Assembly: GCA_016200845.1 (NCBI GenBank)
Contig: JACQDW010000022.1
Span: 1 to 49,393, forward strand
Length of the DNA: 49,393 bases
Reading direction: 5' to 3'
Source: Burkholderiales bacterium
Lineage (GTDB): Bacteria > Pseudomonadota > Gammaproteobacteria > Burkholderiales > Burkholderiaceae_D
Shown here: positions 16,024 to 26,000 of the stretch, one piece after another
Layout of the letters: every line of letters begins with the position of its first letter
Numbering within the stretch: position 1 is the first letter of the stretch
The notes under the pieces: generated by a model
Database searches by the model: none
Told to the model about the DNA's origin: nothing
The model's input: the letters and a program-made list of their open reading frames with translations, nothing else
Program-made: the position numbers and the translations under genes

Positions 16024-18093
16024 TTGACAGCCATTTTGACAGACGCATCCATCCCGACCGACATTGCAGGCATCCATGATCGTGAAGTAGAGCAGATTTT
16101 TGGTGACAGCGGCGTACTCAGTAATTCAATTCCCGGTTATCGTTCCCGACAAGCGCAGATAGAGATGGCAAAAGCCATCGCGAGTTCTATTGAGGGGCAA
16201 AAAACTTTATTGGCCGAAGCAGGTACGGGCACGGGGAAAACTTTTGCTTACCTGATCCCCGCCATGCTGTGGGGCGGTAAAGTCATTGTTTCTACCGGCA
16301 CCAAAAATCTCCAAGATCAATTGTATTTGCGCGATGTGCCCACCATCAAAAAAGTCTTGAAAGCACCGGTCTCGGTCGCCTTGTTAAAAGGGCGGGCCAA
16401 CTATGTCTGTCATTTTCATCTCGAGCGAACCTTGCAAAATGGGCGTTTAACATCGCGTGAAGATGTGGGGTATTTGCGTGACATTTTGCGTTTTATTAAG
16501 ACCACCAGCAGCGGCGATAAAGCGGAATTGGCGCGGGTGCCAGAGACTGCAGGGGTGTGGAATCTAGTGACCTCCACGAAAGACACGTGCCTGGGATCGG
16601 AGTGCCAATATCATCAAGATTGTTTTGTGATGAAGGCGCGCAAAGAGGCGCAGCAAGCGGATATGGTGGTGGTCAATCACCATTTATTTTTTGCTGATCT
16701 CGCCTTAAAAGATACTGGAATTGCAGAATTACTGCCGTCCGCAAATACGATTATTTTTGATGAGGCACATCAGTTGCCAGAGACGGCGACTTTGTTTTTT
16801 GGCGAATCGATTTCAACGTCGCAGATATTGGAGCTTTGCCGCGATAGTTTGGCGGAAGGTTTATCGCATGCGCGGGATGGCGCTGAGTGGGCAAAAATCG
16901 TCTCGCCTTTGGAACGTGCGGCGCGCGATTTGCGATTAGCATTTCCTCAGGATTCGGTTCGCTTATCTGTACAGCAAATTGCGCCTTCCAGTTCCTTCTT
17001 TGATTGCCTCGATGTAGTGAGAGATACATTGCTCGCGTTGATTCAGGTATTAGAGAAACAGGCAGAACGCGCCGAGACCATAGAGCAATGTCGGGTGCGC
17101 GCATTGGATTTGCAAACCAAGCTCGATACGTGGTGTGACGAAGCAGCGCAAAATACTTCGTCGGATGGCAAAGTGAAGCCAGCAGCACCAGCTAAAAATC
17201 AAGGTCCAGAGTGTGTCTTGTGGGTGGAAGCTTATCAAACCAGTCTGCAATTGCATCGCACTCCGCTATCGATAGCGCCCATTTTTAATAAACAGCGTGA
17301 GGGTTCGCCACGAACCTGGATTTTTGCGTCGGCGACGATGGCGGTTAAAAATGATTTTAGCCATTACGTATCGCAGATGGGCTTGTGGGATGAACCGGCT
17401 CGCACTTGGCCTAGTCCCTTCAATTATCAAGAGCAGGGGATTTTGTATGTTCCCGAACAAATGCCGCAGCCAAATTCACGTGAATATACCGACGCTGTGG
17501 TGGATGCAGCCTTGCCTTTGATTATCGCTGCGGGTGGACGTACGTTTTTGCTGTGCACGACTAATAAGGCGGTCAAGCATAGCGCCGAGCGATTGAGGGC
17601 AGAATTTGAACAGCGCGGTCTGACATTTCCTTTGTTTGTACAGGGCGATGCCGGACGAACAGAGTTACTGGATCGTTTCCGCGCGTCCGGGCAAGCAGTG
17701 CTAATCGGTAGTCAGAGTTTTTGGGAGGGCGTCGATGTGCGGGGAGAGGCTTTGTCTTTAGTGATTATCGATAAGCTGCCATTTGCACCACCTGATGACC
17801 CTGTCCTCGCAGCACGCATTGAAGCGATGGAGAAAAAGGGACTGAATGGTTTTGTTCATCATCAATTGCCGGAGGCAATCATCAATTTAAAGCAAGGCGC
17901 AGGGCGTCTGATACGCGATGAAACCGATCGCGGTGTCTTGATGATTTGCGACCCGCGCCTGATTTCTAAACCCTATGGACGGCGTATCTGGCAAAGCTTG
18001 CCGGCATTTTCACGTACACGCGAAGCAGCGGTCGTCGTACAATTTTTTGCGGATCTTGAAGCGCAACGCCAACTGAAACAACAATCAACCTAA
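16024..18093 (+). CDS. ATP-dependent DNA helicase, DinG/YoaA family (XPD-like)
   Basis: Superfamily 2 iron-sulfur DNA helicase, 5'-3' polarity in characterised relatives, acting in repair or resolving structured DNA. The 689 residues show Walker A (A-E-A-G-T-G-T-G-K-T, 64-73), DEAH box (246-249), and four cysteines for the Fe-S cluster (C129, C189, C194, C200). The C-terminal helicase half includes G-S-Q-S-F-W-E-G-V-D-V and Q-G-A-G-R-L-I-R. It resembles YoaA more than DinG, but I do not assign one. No ATG precedes the conserved region: the start is TTG at 16024 or the TTG four codons later, and neither has a strong ribosome site, so the exact N-terminus is uncertain. Confidence 0.92.
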   Translation: MTAILTDASIPTDIAGIHDREVEQIFGDSGVLSNSIPGYRSRQAQIEMAKAIASSIEGQKTLLAEAGTGTGKTFAYLIPAMLWGGKVIVSTGTKNLQDQLYLRDVPTIKKVLKAPVSVALLKGRANYVCHFHLERTLQNGRLTSREDVGYLRDILRFIKTTSSGDKAELARVPETAGVWNLVTSTKDTCLGSECQYHQDCFVMKARKEAQQADMVVVNHHLFFADLALKDTGIAELLPSANTIIFDEAHQLPETATLFFGESISTSQILELCRDSLAEGLSHARDGAEWAKIVSPLERAARDLRLAFPQDSVRLSVQQIAPSSSFFDCLDVVRDTLLALIQVLEKQAERAETIEQCRVRALDLQTKLDTWCDEAAQNTSSDGKVKPAAPAKNQGPECVLWVEAYQTSLQLHRTPLSIAPIFNKQREGSPRTWIFASATMAVKNDFSHYVSQMGLWDEPARTWPSPFNYQEQGILYVPEQMPQPNSREYTDAVVDAALPLIIAAGGRTFLLCTTNKAVKHSAERLRAEFEQRGLTFPLFVQGDAGRTELLDRFRASGQAVLIGSQSFWEGVDVRGEALSLVIIDKLPFAPPDDPVLAARIEAMEKKGLNGFVHHQLPEAIINLKQGAGRLIRDETDRGVLMICDPRLISKPYGRRIWQSLPAFSRTREAAVVVQFFADLEAQRQLKQQST

Positions 18094-18107
18094 ACTTATT
18101 TAGACCT

Positions 18108-18803
18108 ATGATTTCTACCCCCTTACAGCAAACTGTCGATGAATTGATACGCTCACGCCGTTCACTACGTGCATTTTTGTCGACGCCAGTAGCCGATGAA
18201 GATCTACGCGCCATGTTGGAAGTGGCGGCGCGCGCACCGTCTGGGACGAATACCCAACCGTGGAAGGTCATTGTCGTTAAGGGTGAGGCTTTGCGGCGCT
18301 TGTCGCAGGCGATTTTGGCGGCGCATCATGATCCCGAAGTCGCCAAAACCCATACGGAAGAATATAAATATTATCCGGTTGAATGGCGTAGTCCTTACAT
18401 CGACAGGCGTCGTAAAGTGGGCTGGGATTTATATGCTTTGTTGGGACTGGCAAGAGAAAACAAAGTAGGAATGCATGCGCAACATGGACGTAACTATGCG
18501 TTTTTCGATGCACCGGTTGGTTTGATATTTACGATAGACCGGGTGATGGAACAGGGTTCGTGGTTGGACTATGGAATGTTCTTGCAAAATGTGATGTTGG
18601 CAGCGCGTGCGCGTGGCTTGGATACATGTCCGCAAGCGGCGTTCACGCAATATCACCGCATTATTCAAGAACAACTGGAAATTCCAGAGCAAGAAATGAT
18701 CGTGTGCGGCATGTCCTTAGGGTATGCAGATCACAGCAAAATCGAAAATAGTTTGCACACTGAACGTGCGGGTGTCGATGAATTTGTGCGATTTGTTTCA
18801 TAA
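18108..18803 (+). CDS. Nitroreductase-family FMN oxidoreductase
   Basis: Flavin-dependent NAD(P)H oxidoreductase of the nitroreductase fold; natural substrate unknown. The 231 residues contain the FMN-binding start R-S-R-R-S-L-R-A-F and A-R-A-P-S-G-T-N-T-Q-P-W at about 45-55. Later come D-Y-G-M-F-L-Q-N-V-M-L-A-A-R-A-R-G-L and a final G-M-S-L-G-Y-A-D segment, as in the family. It lies 14 bases after the helicase gene with little room for a promoter, so the two are probably cotranscribed. The fold is certain; the specificity is not. Confidence 0.88.
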   Translation: MISTPLQQTVDELIRSRRSLRAFLSTPVADEDLRAMLEVAARAPSGTNTQPWKVIVVKGEALRRLSQAILAAHHDPEVAKTHTEEYKYYPVEWRSPYIDRRRKVGWDLYALLGLARENKVGMHAQHGRNYAFFDAPVGLIFTIDRVMEQGSWLDYGMFLQNVMLAARARGLDTCPQAAFTQYHRIIQEQLEIPEQEMIVCGMSLGYADHSKIENSLHTERAGVDEFVRFVS

Positions 18804-18901
18804 AAAAATATGCTTGGGCGTGCAAAGTGTTTTTCTTTGACTATTTTTTCTTCCAAACCAAAGAAATTTAATGAAGAAGTCGCGCTAAGCCTTTAATTCT
18901 C

Positions 18902-18929
18902 TTGCGGTTTATCAAGAATTTGCTACACT
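18902..18929 (+). promoter_or_regulatory. Probable sigma-70 promoter of the PBP7-type gene
   Basis: TTGCGG, a 16-base spacer, then TACACT, each four of six to the consensus. It lies 40 bases before the ATG at 18970 and upstream of an AAGGAG ribosome site. Spacing and position are good; the boxes are moderate. Confidence 0.5.
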
Positions 18930-18969
18930 CTGTTTCGTTAAGGAATTTTTCGGTCATAAGGAGTCAGCC

Positions 18970-20016
18970 ATGCCAGTACGAGGGTGGAAATCAGGGATGA
19001 AATCAGTGTTGATGGGCTTTGCAGTCGCATCTTTGTTTGCGCTCAGCCCCGTTGAGGCCGCGACGCATTCGAAATCATCAGGCGCACATAAAAAAGCAGG
19101 CCATACGCAAAAGAAAGTTGCCAGCAAACATGCCGGTACAAAAAAGCATAGTGTCAAAAAGAATCTTGCCGCGAAAGGCGCAAAAACGCATCGCTTGGCA
19201 CATGTAAAAGCGGATATCGTGGAAGGTCCAAGTGTTGGAGATAACGTAGGTTTAAAACATTCGCGTGACCCGTTAGCATTGGCATCGAATGCTGCATTTG
19301 TAGTGGATCAGGATAGCTCAAAAGTGTTGTTTGAAAAAAATGCGGCGGTTTCTTTGCCGATTGCATCAATCACTAAATTAATGACTAGCCTGATCGTGGT
19401 TGAAACAAAACAAGACCTCAACGAAGTCATTGAAATTACCAACGATGATTTGGACAAAGAAAAAGGTACTTCGTCACGTCTGCGCGTCGGCGCTAAATTG
19501 ACGCGTGCTGATTTGTTGCACATCGCTTTGATGAGTTCGGAAAATCGTGCAGCATCTGCCTTAGGTCGTAATTATCCGGGTGGCTTGCCAGCATTTGTCG
19601 CAGCGATGAATGCGAAGGCGAAACAATTGGGCATGAACGATACCTACTATGTTGATTCAAGTGGCTTATCAAGTAAAAATGTTGCCAGTGCGCGTGACTT
19701 GGTGAAAGTCATTAATGCGGCATATGAATACCCTTTAATTCGCGAGTATTCCACCGATTCGCATTATGTCGTCACTCCGGGTAAGCAGAGTCTTGAATAC
19801 GGTACAACCAATAAATTGGTCGTTAATTCTGAGTGGAATATCGGTTTGCAAAAGACAGGTTACATTGCTGAGGCGGGGCGTTGCCTAGTCATGCGGGCGA
19901 TGATAGAGGGTCGTGCGATTGTGATGGTGTTTTTGGATTCAAAAGGGAAGTATTCTCGCCTTGCTGATGCCAGCAGAATTAAAAAATGGCTACAAAGCGT
20001 ACGCCCGCAAGCTTGA
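18970..20016 (+). CDS. pbpG: D-alanyl-D-alanine endopeptidase, PBP7/8 type
   Basis: Periplasmic serine peptidase that cleaves D-Ala-mDAP cross-links in peptidoglycan. The 348 residues begin with a signal peptide (hydrophobic segment about 12-26, cleavage near V-E-A-A at 28-31). A very basic, Lys/His/Ala-rich stretch (about 33-80) precedes the S11 peptidase domain with S-I-T-K (Ser133, Lys136), S-E-N (190-192) and K-T-G (295-297). All three active-site motifs are intact. The basic linker is unusual in length and may bind anionic wall polymers; that is inference. It starts after an AAGGAG site and ends at a strong hairpin shared with glnE. Confidence 0.9.
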   Translation: MPVRGWKSGMKSVLMGFAVASLFALSPVEAATHSKSSGAHKKAGHTQKKVASKHAGTKKHSVKKNLAAKGAKTHRLAHVKADIVEGPSVGDNVGLKHSRDPLALASNAAFVVDQDSSKVLFEKNAAVSLPIASITKLMTSLIVVETKQDLNEVIEITNDDLDKEKGTSSRLRVGAKLTRADLLHIALMSSENRAASALGRNYPGGLPAFVAAMNAKAKQLGMNDTYYVDSSGLSSKNVASARDLVKVINAAYEYPLIREYSTDSHYVVTPGKQSLEYGTTNKLVVNSEWNIGLQKTGYIAEAGRCLVMRAMIEGRAIVMVFLDSKGKYSRLADASRIKKWLQSVRPQA

Positions 20017-20032
20017 TTGTCGTTTGTATTGA

Positions 20033-20063
20033 AAAAAAAGCCTGACTTGGTCAGGCTTTTTTT
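20033..20063 (+). terminator. Bidirectional terminator between pbpG and glnE
   Basis: Stem A7-GCCTGA / TCAGGC-T7 with a CTTGG loop: a perfect 13-base-pair stem flanked by A and T tracts, so it works in both directions. It overlaps the last bases of glnE, whose stop codon is read from 20064 to 20062. Confidence 0.92.
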
Positions 20064-22788
20064 ATGCCGATTGAGAAAAGAGTTGGTTCCAAAGCGTCGT
20101 GCTGGCGCCAATTGCGTTGGCAACTTTGTCGATGCTGATACGTGCTTTCTCTTCGCCCTGCAGGCGTATATTGTGCTGGTATTTGCGTAAGAGACGGTAG
20201 CAATCTGCGGTCTGACTTGCTAATTCGGGATCGATCAAGCCTAGCTGTCCGCACATTTTTAAGAGCGCGATATTGCCCCAGTTGCCGCACAATTGTGGAT
20301 GAGTATGGGCATAGCGCAAGAGCAAATATTGCACCATAAACTCGATATCGATCATGCCGCCGTGGTCGTGTTTGAGGTCGAAAAGTTCACTGCGATTATG
20401 ATTGGCATCGTGCATTTTTTTGCGCATGTTTACGACTTCTTGCGCTAAGCTTTCTGGATCGCGTTCTAGCTGCAATACCGCTTCACGTATCGTTTCAAAT
20501 TGCTTTCCTATGTCGCTGTCGCCCGCGCAAAATCGTGCCCGTGTCAGTGCCTGATGCTCCCATAGCCACGCTGATTTTTCTTGATAGCGCTGGAACGCCT
20601 GGATGGAAGACACCATCAAGCCGCTAGCCCCATCGGGACGCAATGCGATGTCGATATCGAACAAAATCCCCGCCGATGTGTGGGTGGTCATCCAGGTGAT
20701 AAATCGCTGTGCCAGTTTGGCGTAATTGGCGGGAGCGTCCTGATCGTCGTCGTCGTACAGAAAAATAACATCTAAGTCCGACGCGTAGCTGAGTTCTTTG
20801 CCACCCAATTTTCCGTACGCAATGACAGCAAATTGCGGTGTCTCGCGATGCCGATTGGCGATGGTTTTCCAGACCGCTTGTATGACCGCTTCGACGATGA
20901 TATCGGCCAGACGTGATAATTCATCGGCCAGATGTTCTACACTCAGTTTACCTTCTAAGTCTTGCGCCAGCAGGCGAAACAGCAAGACGTGATGCGATTC
21001 GCGCAGCAGATCGAGTTGCGCTTCTATGTCGCCCTCGGCATGTTGCAAGGCAAGCCGTAATTCTTCGCTGAAGGCTTGCCAGTCAGGCGCTTGATGCAAG
21101 ACTGCTTCATCAAGCAATTCATCGAGCAAGATGGGGTGTCGGTTTAAAAATTGCGCTGCCCAGTCACTGGCTTGCATCATGCGAATCACACGCTCTAAGG
21201 CGTGGGGAAATTCGTTGAGCAAAGAGAGGTAAGCGGTGCGCCGCGTGATCTGTTCTATGAAATTGATGAGCCTGTGCAGCGTGTCAGCTTGGTCTTCTTT
21301 TTGTGTTGCAATGATTTTGAGTGCGCTATTGATGACGCTGCTCATTTTCTGCTGACTTGCTTCGGTAAGTGCTTGTACTTTTGTTGACTGCCAGGTGTTG
21401 GTGAGCCGTTGTGCGATGGCGTCGATTTCTAGTATGCCTATCTGACTTAAATGCTGTTTGATCGTTTCCAAGCCATCGGGGTCGGACAAAGTTGAGGTAC
21501 CCAGCGATTCGGTTTCTTGCTCGGTTTTCTCTTTGAAGATAGCGTCGAATTGTTCTGCAACCAATAGCATGTGTGGGATGAGTTGTTGATTTAGTTGCGC
21601 GACATCTGCACACTCCATCATTTGCGCGACCTGATTGGCGTCAATGATATTGGCAGGGAAGGTGTGGGTTTGCGCATCATCGAGATATTGCAGGCGATGT
21701 TCGACATTACGTAAAAATGCGTAAGCAGCTTGCAATTGTTCGACCACGGTTTTATCGAGTATGCCTTTATCTGCCAGCGTAGTTAAGGTGTTGCGCGTGG
21801 AGCGGTCACGTAAGATGGCTTCACGGCCACCACGTATCAATTGAAATACCTGCGCCAGAAATTCAACTTCGCGTATGCCGCCTCGCCCTAGTTTGACGTT
21901 GATGCCGCGATTCGGGTGACGGGTTTCCTGACGTATCACTTCGGCGCGGATTTGGTGATGCATATTGCGCAGAGAATCAATCACGCCGTAGTCGAGATAA
22001 CGGCGATAAACAAAGGGAAAAACTATTTTTTCGAGCTCTGCAATGTGCTTGGCCTTGCCTGTAATCGCCCGTGCTTTGACCCAGGCATAGCGCTCCCATT
22101 CGCGACCTTGCACTAAGAAATAATCTTCCAGCATGCCCAGACTGGCTACCAAAGGACCTGAGTTGCCATTGGGGCGCAACGCCATATCGACCCGAAATGA
22201 AAAACCATCTTCGGTGATTTCTGAAATCGCGGCGATCAGCTTTTTTCCAAGGCGGCTAAAAAATTCGTGATTGGATAAAGATCGCTGCTCGCCGCTCGCT
22301 TGAGTTTCTCCATCTTCGCTATAACAAAAAATCAAATCGATATCTGATGAGACGTTTAACTCAAACCCACCCAGCTTTCCCATACCTAGCACGATCAATT
22401 CTTGCGTTTCGCCACTTTCCTCGCCGATAGGGAAGCCGTGGTTGTTGACCATCTCTTGCATTAATTCTTTGAGGTGAGTCTGCACCACAAAGTCGGCAAA
22501 TTCGCTGATAGTGCGCATCACTTCATCTAAGCCTCCGCTGTGCGTCAAATCACGCTGAATCAGGCTGGCGACCAGCAAATTGCGTGTGCGGCGCATGGCG
22601 GCGTTTAAGGAGGCGCCCGAAATCATTTCATTTTGTAAAATATCTGCAAAAATCCTCGGTGTCGGGGATAATTGCGCTATATTCTCAAGCTCAGAAAAGC
22701 GGCTGTCTTTGGCAGCGAGCCAGCGACAGACAAAACGCGATAAAGAGTGATTGCAAGCAGTGGTGTTGGCGCTGGGCAGAGAGGTCAT
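20062..22788 (-). CDS. glnE: Bifunctional glutamine synthetase adenylyltransferase/deadenylylase
   Basis: Adds AMP to glutamine synthetase when glutamine is plentiful and removes it when nitrogen is short, under control of PII. The 908 residues match the family length. Two nucleotidyltransferase domains are visible: the N-terminal deadenylylase with G-M-G-K-L-G-G-F-E-L-N-V-S-S-D-I-D (about 135-151) and the C-terminal adenylylase with Y-G-K-L-G-G-K-E-L-S-Y-A-S-D-L-D (about 658-673). Each has its metal-binding aspartate pair and is followed by a helical domain. I use ATG 22788; a TTG five codons upstream is also possible, and neither has a clear ribosome site. Confidence 0.95.
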   Translation of the reverse strand: MTSLPSANTTACNHSLSRFVCRWLAAKDSRFSELENIAQLSPTPRIFADILQNEMISGASLNAAMRRTRNLLVASLIQRDLTHSGGLDEVMRTISEFADFVVQTHLKELMQEMVNNHGFPIGEESGETQELIVLGMGKLGGFELNVSSDIDLIFCYSEDGETQASGEQRSLSNHEFFSRLGKKLIAAISEITEDGFSFRVDMALRPNGNSGPLVASLGMLEDYFLVQGREWERYAWVKARAITGKAKHIAELEKIVFPFVYRRYLDYGVIDSLRNMHHQIRAEVIRQETRHPNRGINVKLGRGGIREVEFLAQVFQLIRGGREAILRDRSTRNTLTTLADKGILDKTVVEQLQAAYAFLRNVEHRLQYLDDAQTHTFPANIIDANQVAQMMECADVAQLNQQLIPHMLLVAEQFDAIFKEKTEQETESLGTSTLSDPDGLETIKQHLSQIGILEIDAIAQRLTNTWQSTKVQALTEASQQKMSSVINSALKIIATQKEDQADTLHRLINFIEQITRRTAYLSLLNEFPHALERVIRMMQASDWAAQFLNRHPILLDELLDEAVLHQAPDWQAFSEELRLALQHAEGDIEAQLDLLRESHHVLLFRLLAQDLEGKLSVEHLADELSRLADIIVEAVIQAVWKTIANRHRETPQFAVIAYGKLGGKELSYASDLDVIFLYDDDDQDAPANYAKLAQRFITWMTTHTSAGILFDIDIALRPDGASGLMVSSIQAFQRYQEKSAWLWEHQALTRARFCAGDSDIGKQFETIREAVLQLERDPESLAQEVVNMRKKMHDANHNRSELFDLKHDHGGMIDIEFMVQYLLLRYAHTHPQLCGNWGNIALLKMCGQLGLIDPELASQTADCYRLLRKYQHNIRLQGEEKARISIDKVANAIGASTTLWNQLFSQSA

Positions 22789-23017
22789 AGGGTGATGATA
22801 CAAGCTGGTTAGCAGGGGCTTTCGGTGAAAATAAGAAGCCGCGAATGGCAGCTATTGTAAAGCGAGAATGGCGAAAGAGTGATCAGTTTCTATCGACGAG
22901 AGTGACAGTGCCATTGTCAACGATGATGAGTGAAGGGTTTATTTTTGAAGTCTATTTTTTTTGTATCCTTGATGGCATATTTCAGCCTCGCCTGTTTTCG
23001 CATAGAGCGCTCCGACG

Positions 23018-26000
23018 GTGAACGTGGATAAATTTACTTCTCCTGAACAGAAAAGCGGATCGCCATCGCGGGTCAACTTGGGGGCGATCAGCAAGTTCTT
23101 CATAAAAATGCGGGGCGCCTGTATCATAGCGGCATTTCATGCTGGCTATGGTTTTCGCAAAAGTATGCGCCTGTGCTTCAAGCTGCTCTTGGTTTTGTAT
23201 TTTTTAAGCGCTTTTGTCTTTTTGCTGATGCGCTATGTGTTGCTGCCGCAAGTGACGCAATACAAGCCAGAGATTGAGCAATATGTGAGTCAACAAATTG
23301 GCCGCCCGGTCAAGATCGCTCAATTGCAAGCCTCGTGGCAGGGGCTGAACCCCTTAATTTCTCTGCGTAATTTACAGATACAAGATCAAAGCGGTCATGC
23401 AGCTTTTGTGTTGCCTGAGCTGAATGCGCGCATTTCCTGGTGGTCGTTTTTGGTATTCGATCTTAGTTTTGCGCACATCGAGTTAGCGAACGCGCGCTTG
23501 AATATTAAGCGAGACCGCGAAGGCAAGTTGGAGGTCGCAGGGATTCCGCTGGGAAGCAATCAACATGGTGGTGAAGCCGATCAGCTCTTGTCCTGGGTTT
23601 TGTCGCAACATGAGATTAGTATTCGCGATGCTTCTTTGGTCTGGGATGATCAATATTTGGGCAACCCTTTGCTGGAGTTGAATTCTCTCCAGTTTTCTTT
23701 ACGTAATCACTGGCATCACCATCAGTTTGCGTTGCAGGCGACACCTCCTATTGCATTGAGTGCTCCCATCGATGTACGTGGTAGTTTTCAACAATCGGCT
23801 TTCGCTCCCAAGAAAATACAACTTAATTCCTGGTCAGGTGATTTGTATGCTGACTTACGTCAGGCGGATTTACTGGTCGTGCATCGCTATCTGGCGCTTC
23901 CCGTGAAATTGGAAAAAGGCTGGGGAAATTTGCGATCCTGGTTGAAATTGGATCACGGGCGGGTGGTCGATTTTACGGCTGACGTCCGTTTGGTTGACGT
24001 TGTGGGAAAGTTTAGAAAAGATTTGCCAGAATTAGATATGGCGCAAATTTCTGGCCGTGTCATTGCCAGTGAATTTTCTCCAAAATTAAAATCTTTACTT
24101 TCAAGAGCGCCAGTAGAAACTGGACATCGTTTGGCTCTATTGGATTTTTCTATGCAAACGCGGGACGGCTTGGTATTGCCTGAGACTAGTTTTACCGAGA
24201 GTTTTTTACCCGCACAAAACGGGCAATCGGAAAAAGTTGAGCTGTATGCCCGAAGTGTGGATTTGCATTCACTTGCTAATTTCGCCGAGCACTTGCCGCT
24301 CCCTGCTGATCAGCGCCGCTTATTAATCGATGTCGCACCCAAGGGCGTGTTGAAGGATTTTTCTGCGCATTGGCAAGGTAGTTTTCCTGACGTGTCAAGC
24401 TACCAGATCAAGGGGCAGTTTTTTAATTTGGAGATGCAGCCTCAAAAGGCGCAACTAGCACGTCCCAAGACGGCGAAACTTGCAGCAAAAGCTGCGGTGC
24501 CTGCGATTCCCGGTTTTGATAATCTGAGCGGAACGATAGACGCCAATGATAAAGGGGGGCACCTCACTTTAGATTCAAGTGATTTGCAATTGCAAACACC
24601 GAGTTATTTTGTCGATCCTTTGATGCCGTTTAAACGTTTGCAAATGCGGGCAAAGTGGACGCTGCAAGAAGACAATCAACTGCTGTTTGAAATCGACGAT
24701 ATGCAATTTCAGCAGGACGAGAGCAAGGGAAGCGTGCAGGGGACTCATAGGATTTCTTTGCAAGGCGGCGACCTTGGTACGGTTGATTTAACTGCCCAAG
24801 TCAATCGGTTTGATTTGAAAAATATCAATCGATATATTCCAGCGCACACGCCAGATAATTTGCGACACTGGTTGAGTCACGCCCTGCTCGACGGCGAGGC
24901 GCAAAATGTGAGTCTGCGTTTAAAGGGCGCGCTCAGTGATTTTCCTTTTTATGTATCAGGCCAACGCAAAGAAAATCAGCAGGCAGAATTTATTGTTAAA
25001 GGCGATATTCAAAACGGGCAATTAAATTTCCTGCCAGGTGTGCTGGCAAAAGATGGGACGAATCCTTTTTGGCCCGTTATCGATCACATTAAAGGGCGTT
25101 TTGTTTTTGATCGTGCCCGCATGGAGATTCTCGGCGATACCGCCATGAGTCTTGGCGTCAATCTGAGCAAAGTAAAAGCGGTCATTCCTGATTTGGGCGA
25201 TCATCAAGCGGTGTTGCAGATTGATGGTCTTGCGACAGGGGCGCTGCAAGGGATGCTCAATTATGTTGCGGCAAGTCCGGTCGAAGACTGGCTAGGTGGT
25301 TTTTTGCATGAGACGACTGCCAGTGGAAATGCAAATCTCAATTTGAAATTAATCCTGCCTTTAAAAGCTTTACCTGACTCCAAAGTGGTCGGGCAATTAC
25401 AGTTAAATAGTGTTGAGTCGCGTTTATTGACGGATCTGCCCGTGATCAGTGCACTGACCGGGCGTATCGATTTTAATGAACGCGGCGTGAGTTTGAATAA
25501 CCTCAAAGGGAATGTATTGGGCGGTGTGGCGCAAGCGAGTGGCGGGACGCAACGCGACGGTGCGATTCGGATCAAGCTCGATGGCATTGCCAGTGCAGAC
25601 GGGGTGCGTCAACATTTTAAACAAGCAGATCTCACAAAGCCACTATCACTCTTGAGCGGCGAATCCGCTTATCAGGCGCAGATCAATGTCAAAAATCGTT
25701 TGACCGAAGTGATCGTTGATACCAATCTTCAAGGTTTCGCCTCGACCTTACCTATCCCATTGAATAAGTCAGCAAGCGAAATCTGGCCAGCCCGATTTGA
25801 AATGATACCGGAGGCCACTACCGATTCGTCTGAATGGCGGGATCAGATTAAATTGCATGTCGGCGATAAAATCAACGCGGTCTATCTGCGCAAGAAAGGG
25901 AAAGAGTCGAATGCACCCTGGACCGTGGCGCGCGGGGTTGTCGCTGTGAATACTGAGGCTGTCCTACCAGAGCAGGGATTGAGTCTGCATTTTGCGACGA

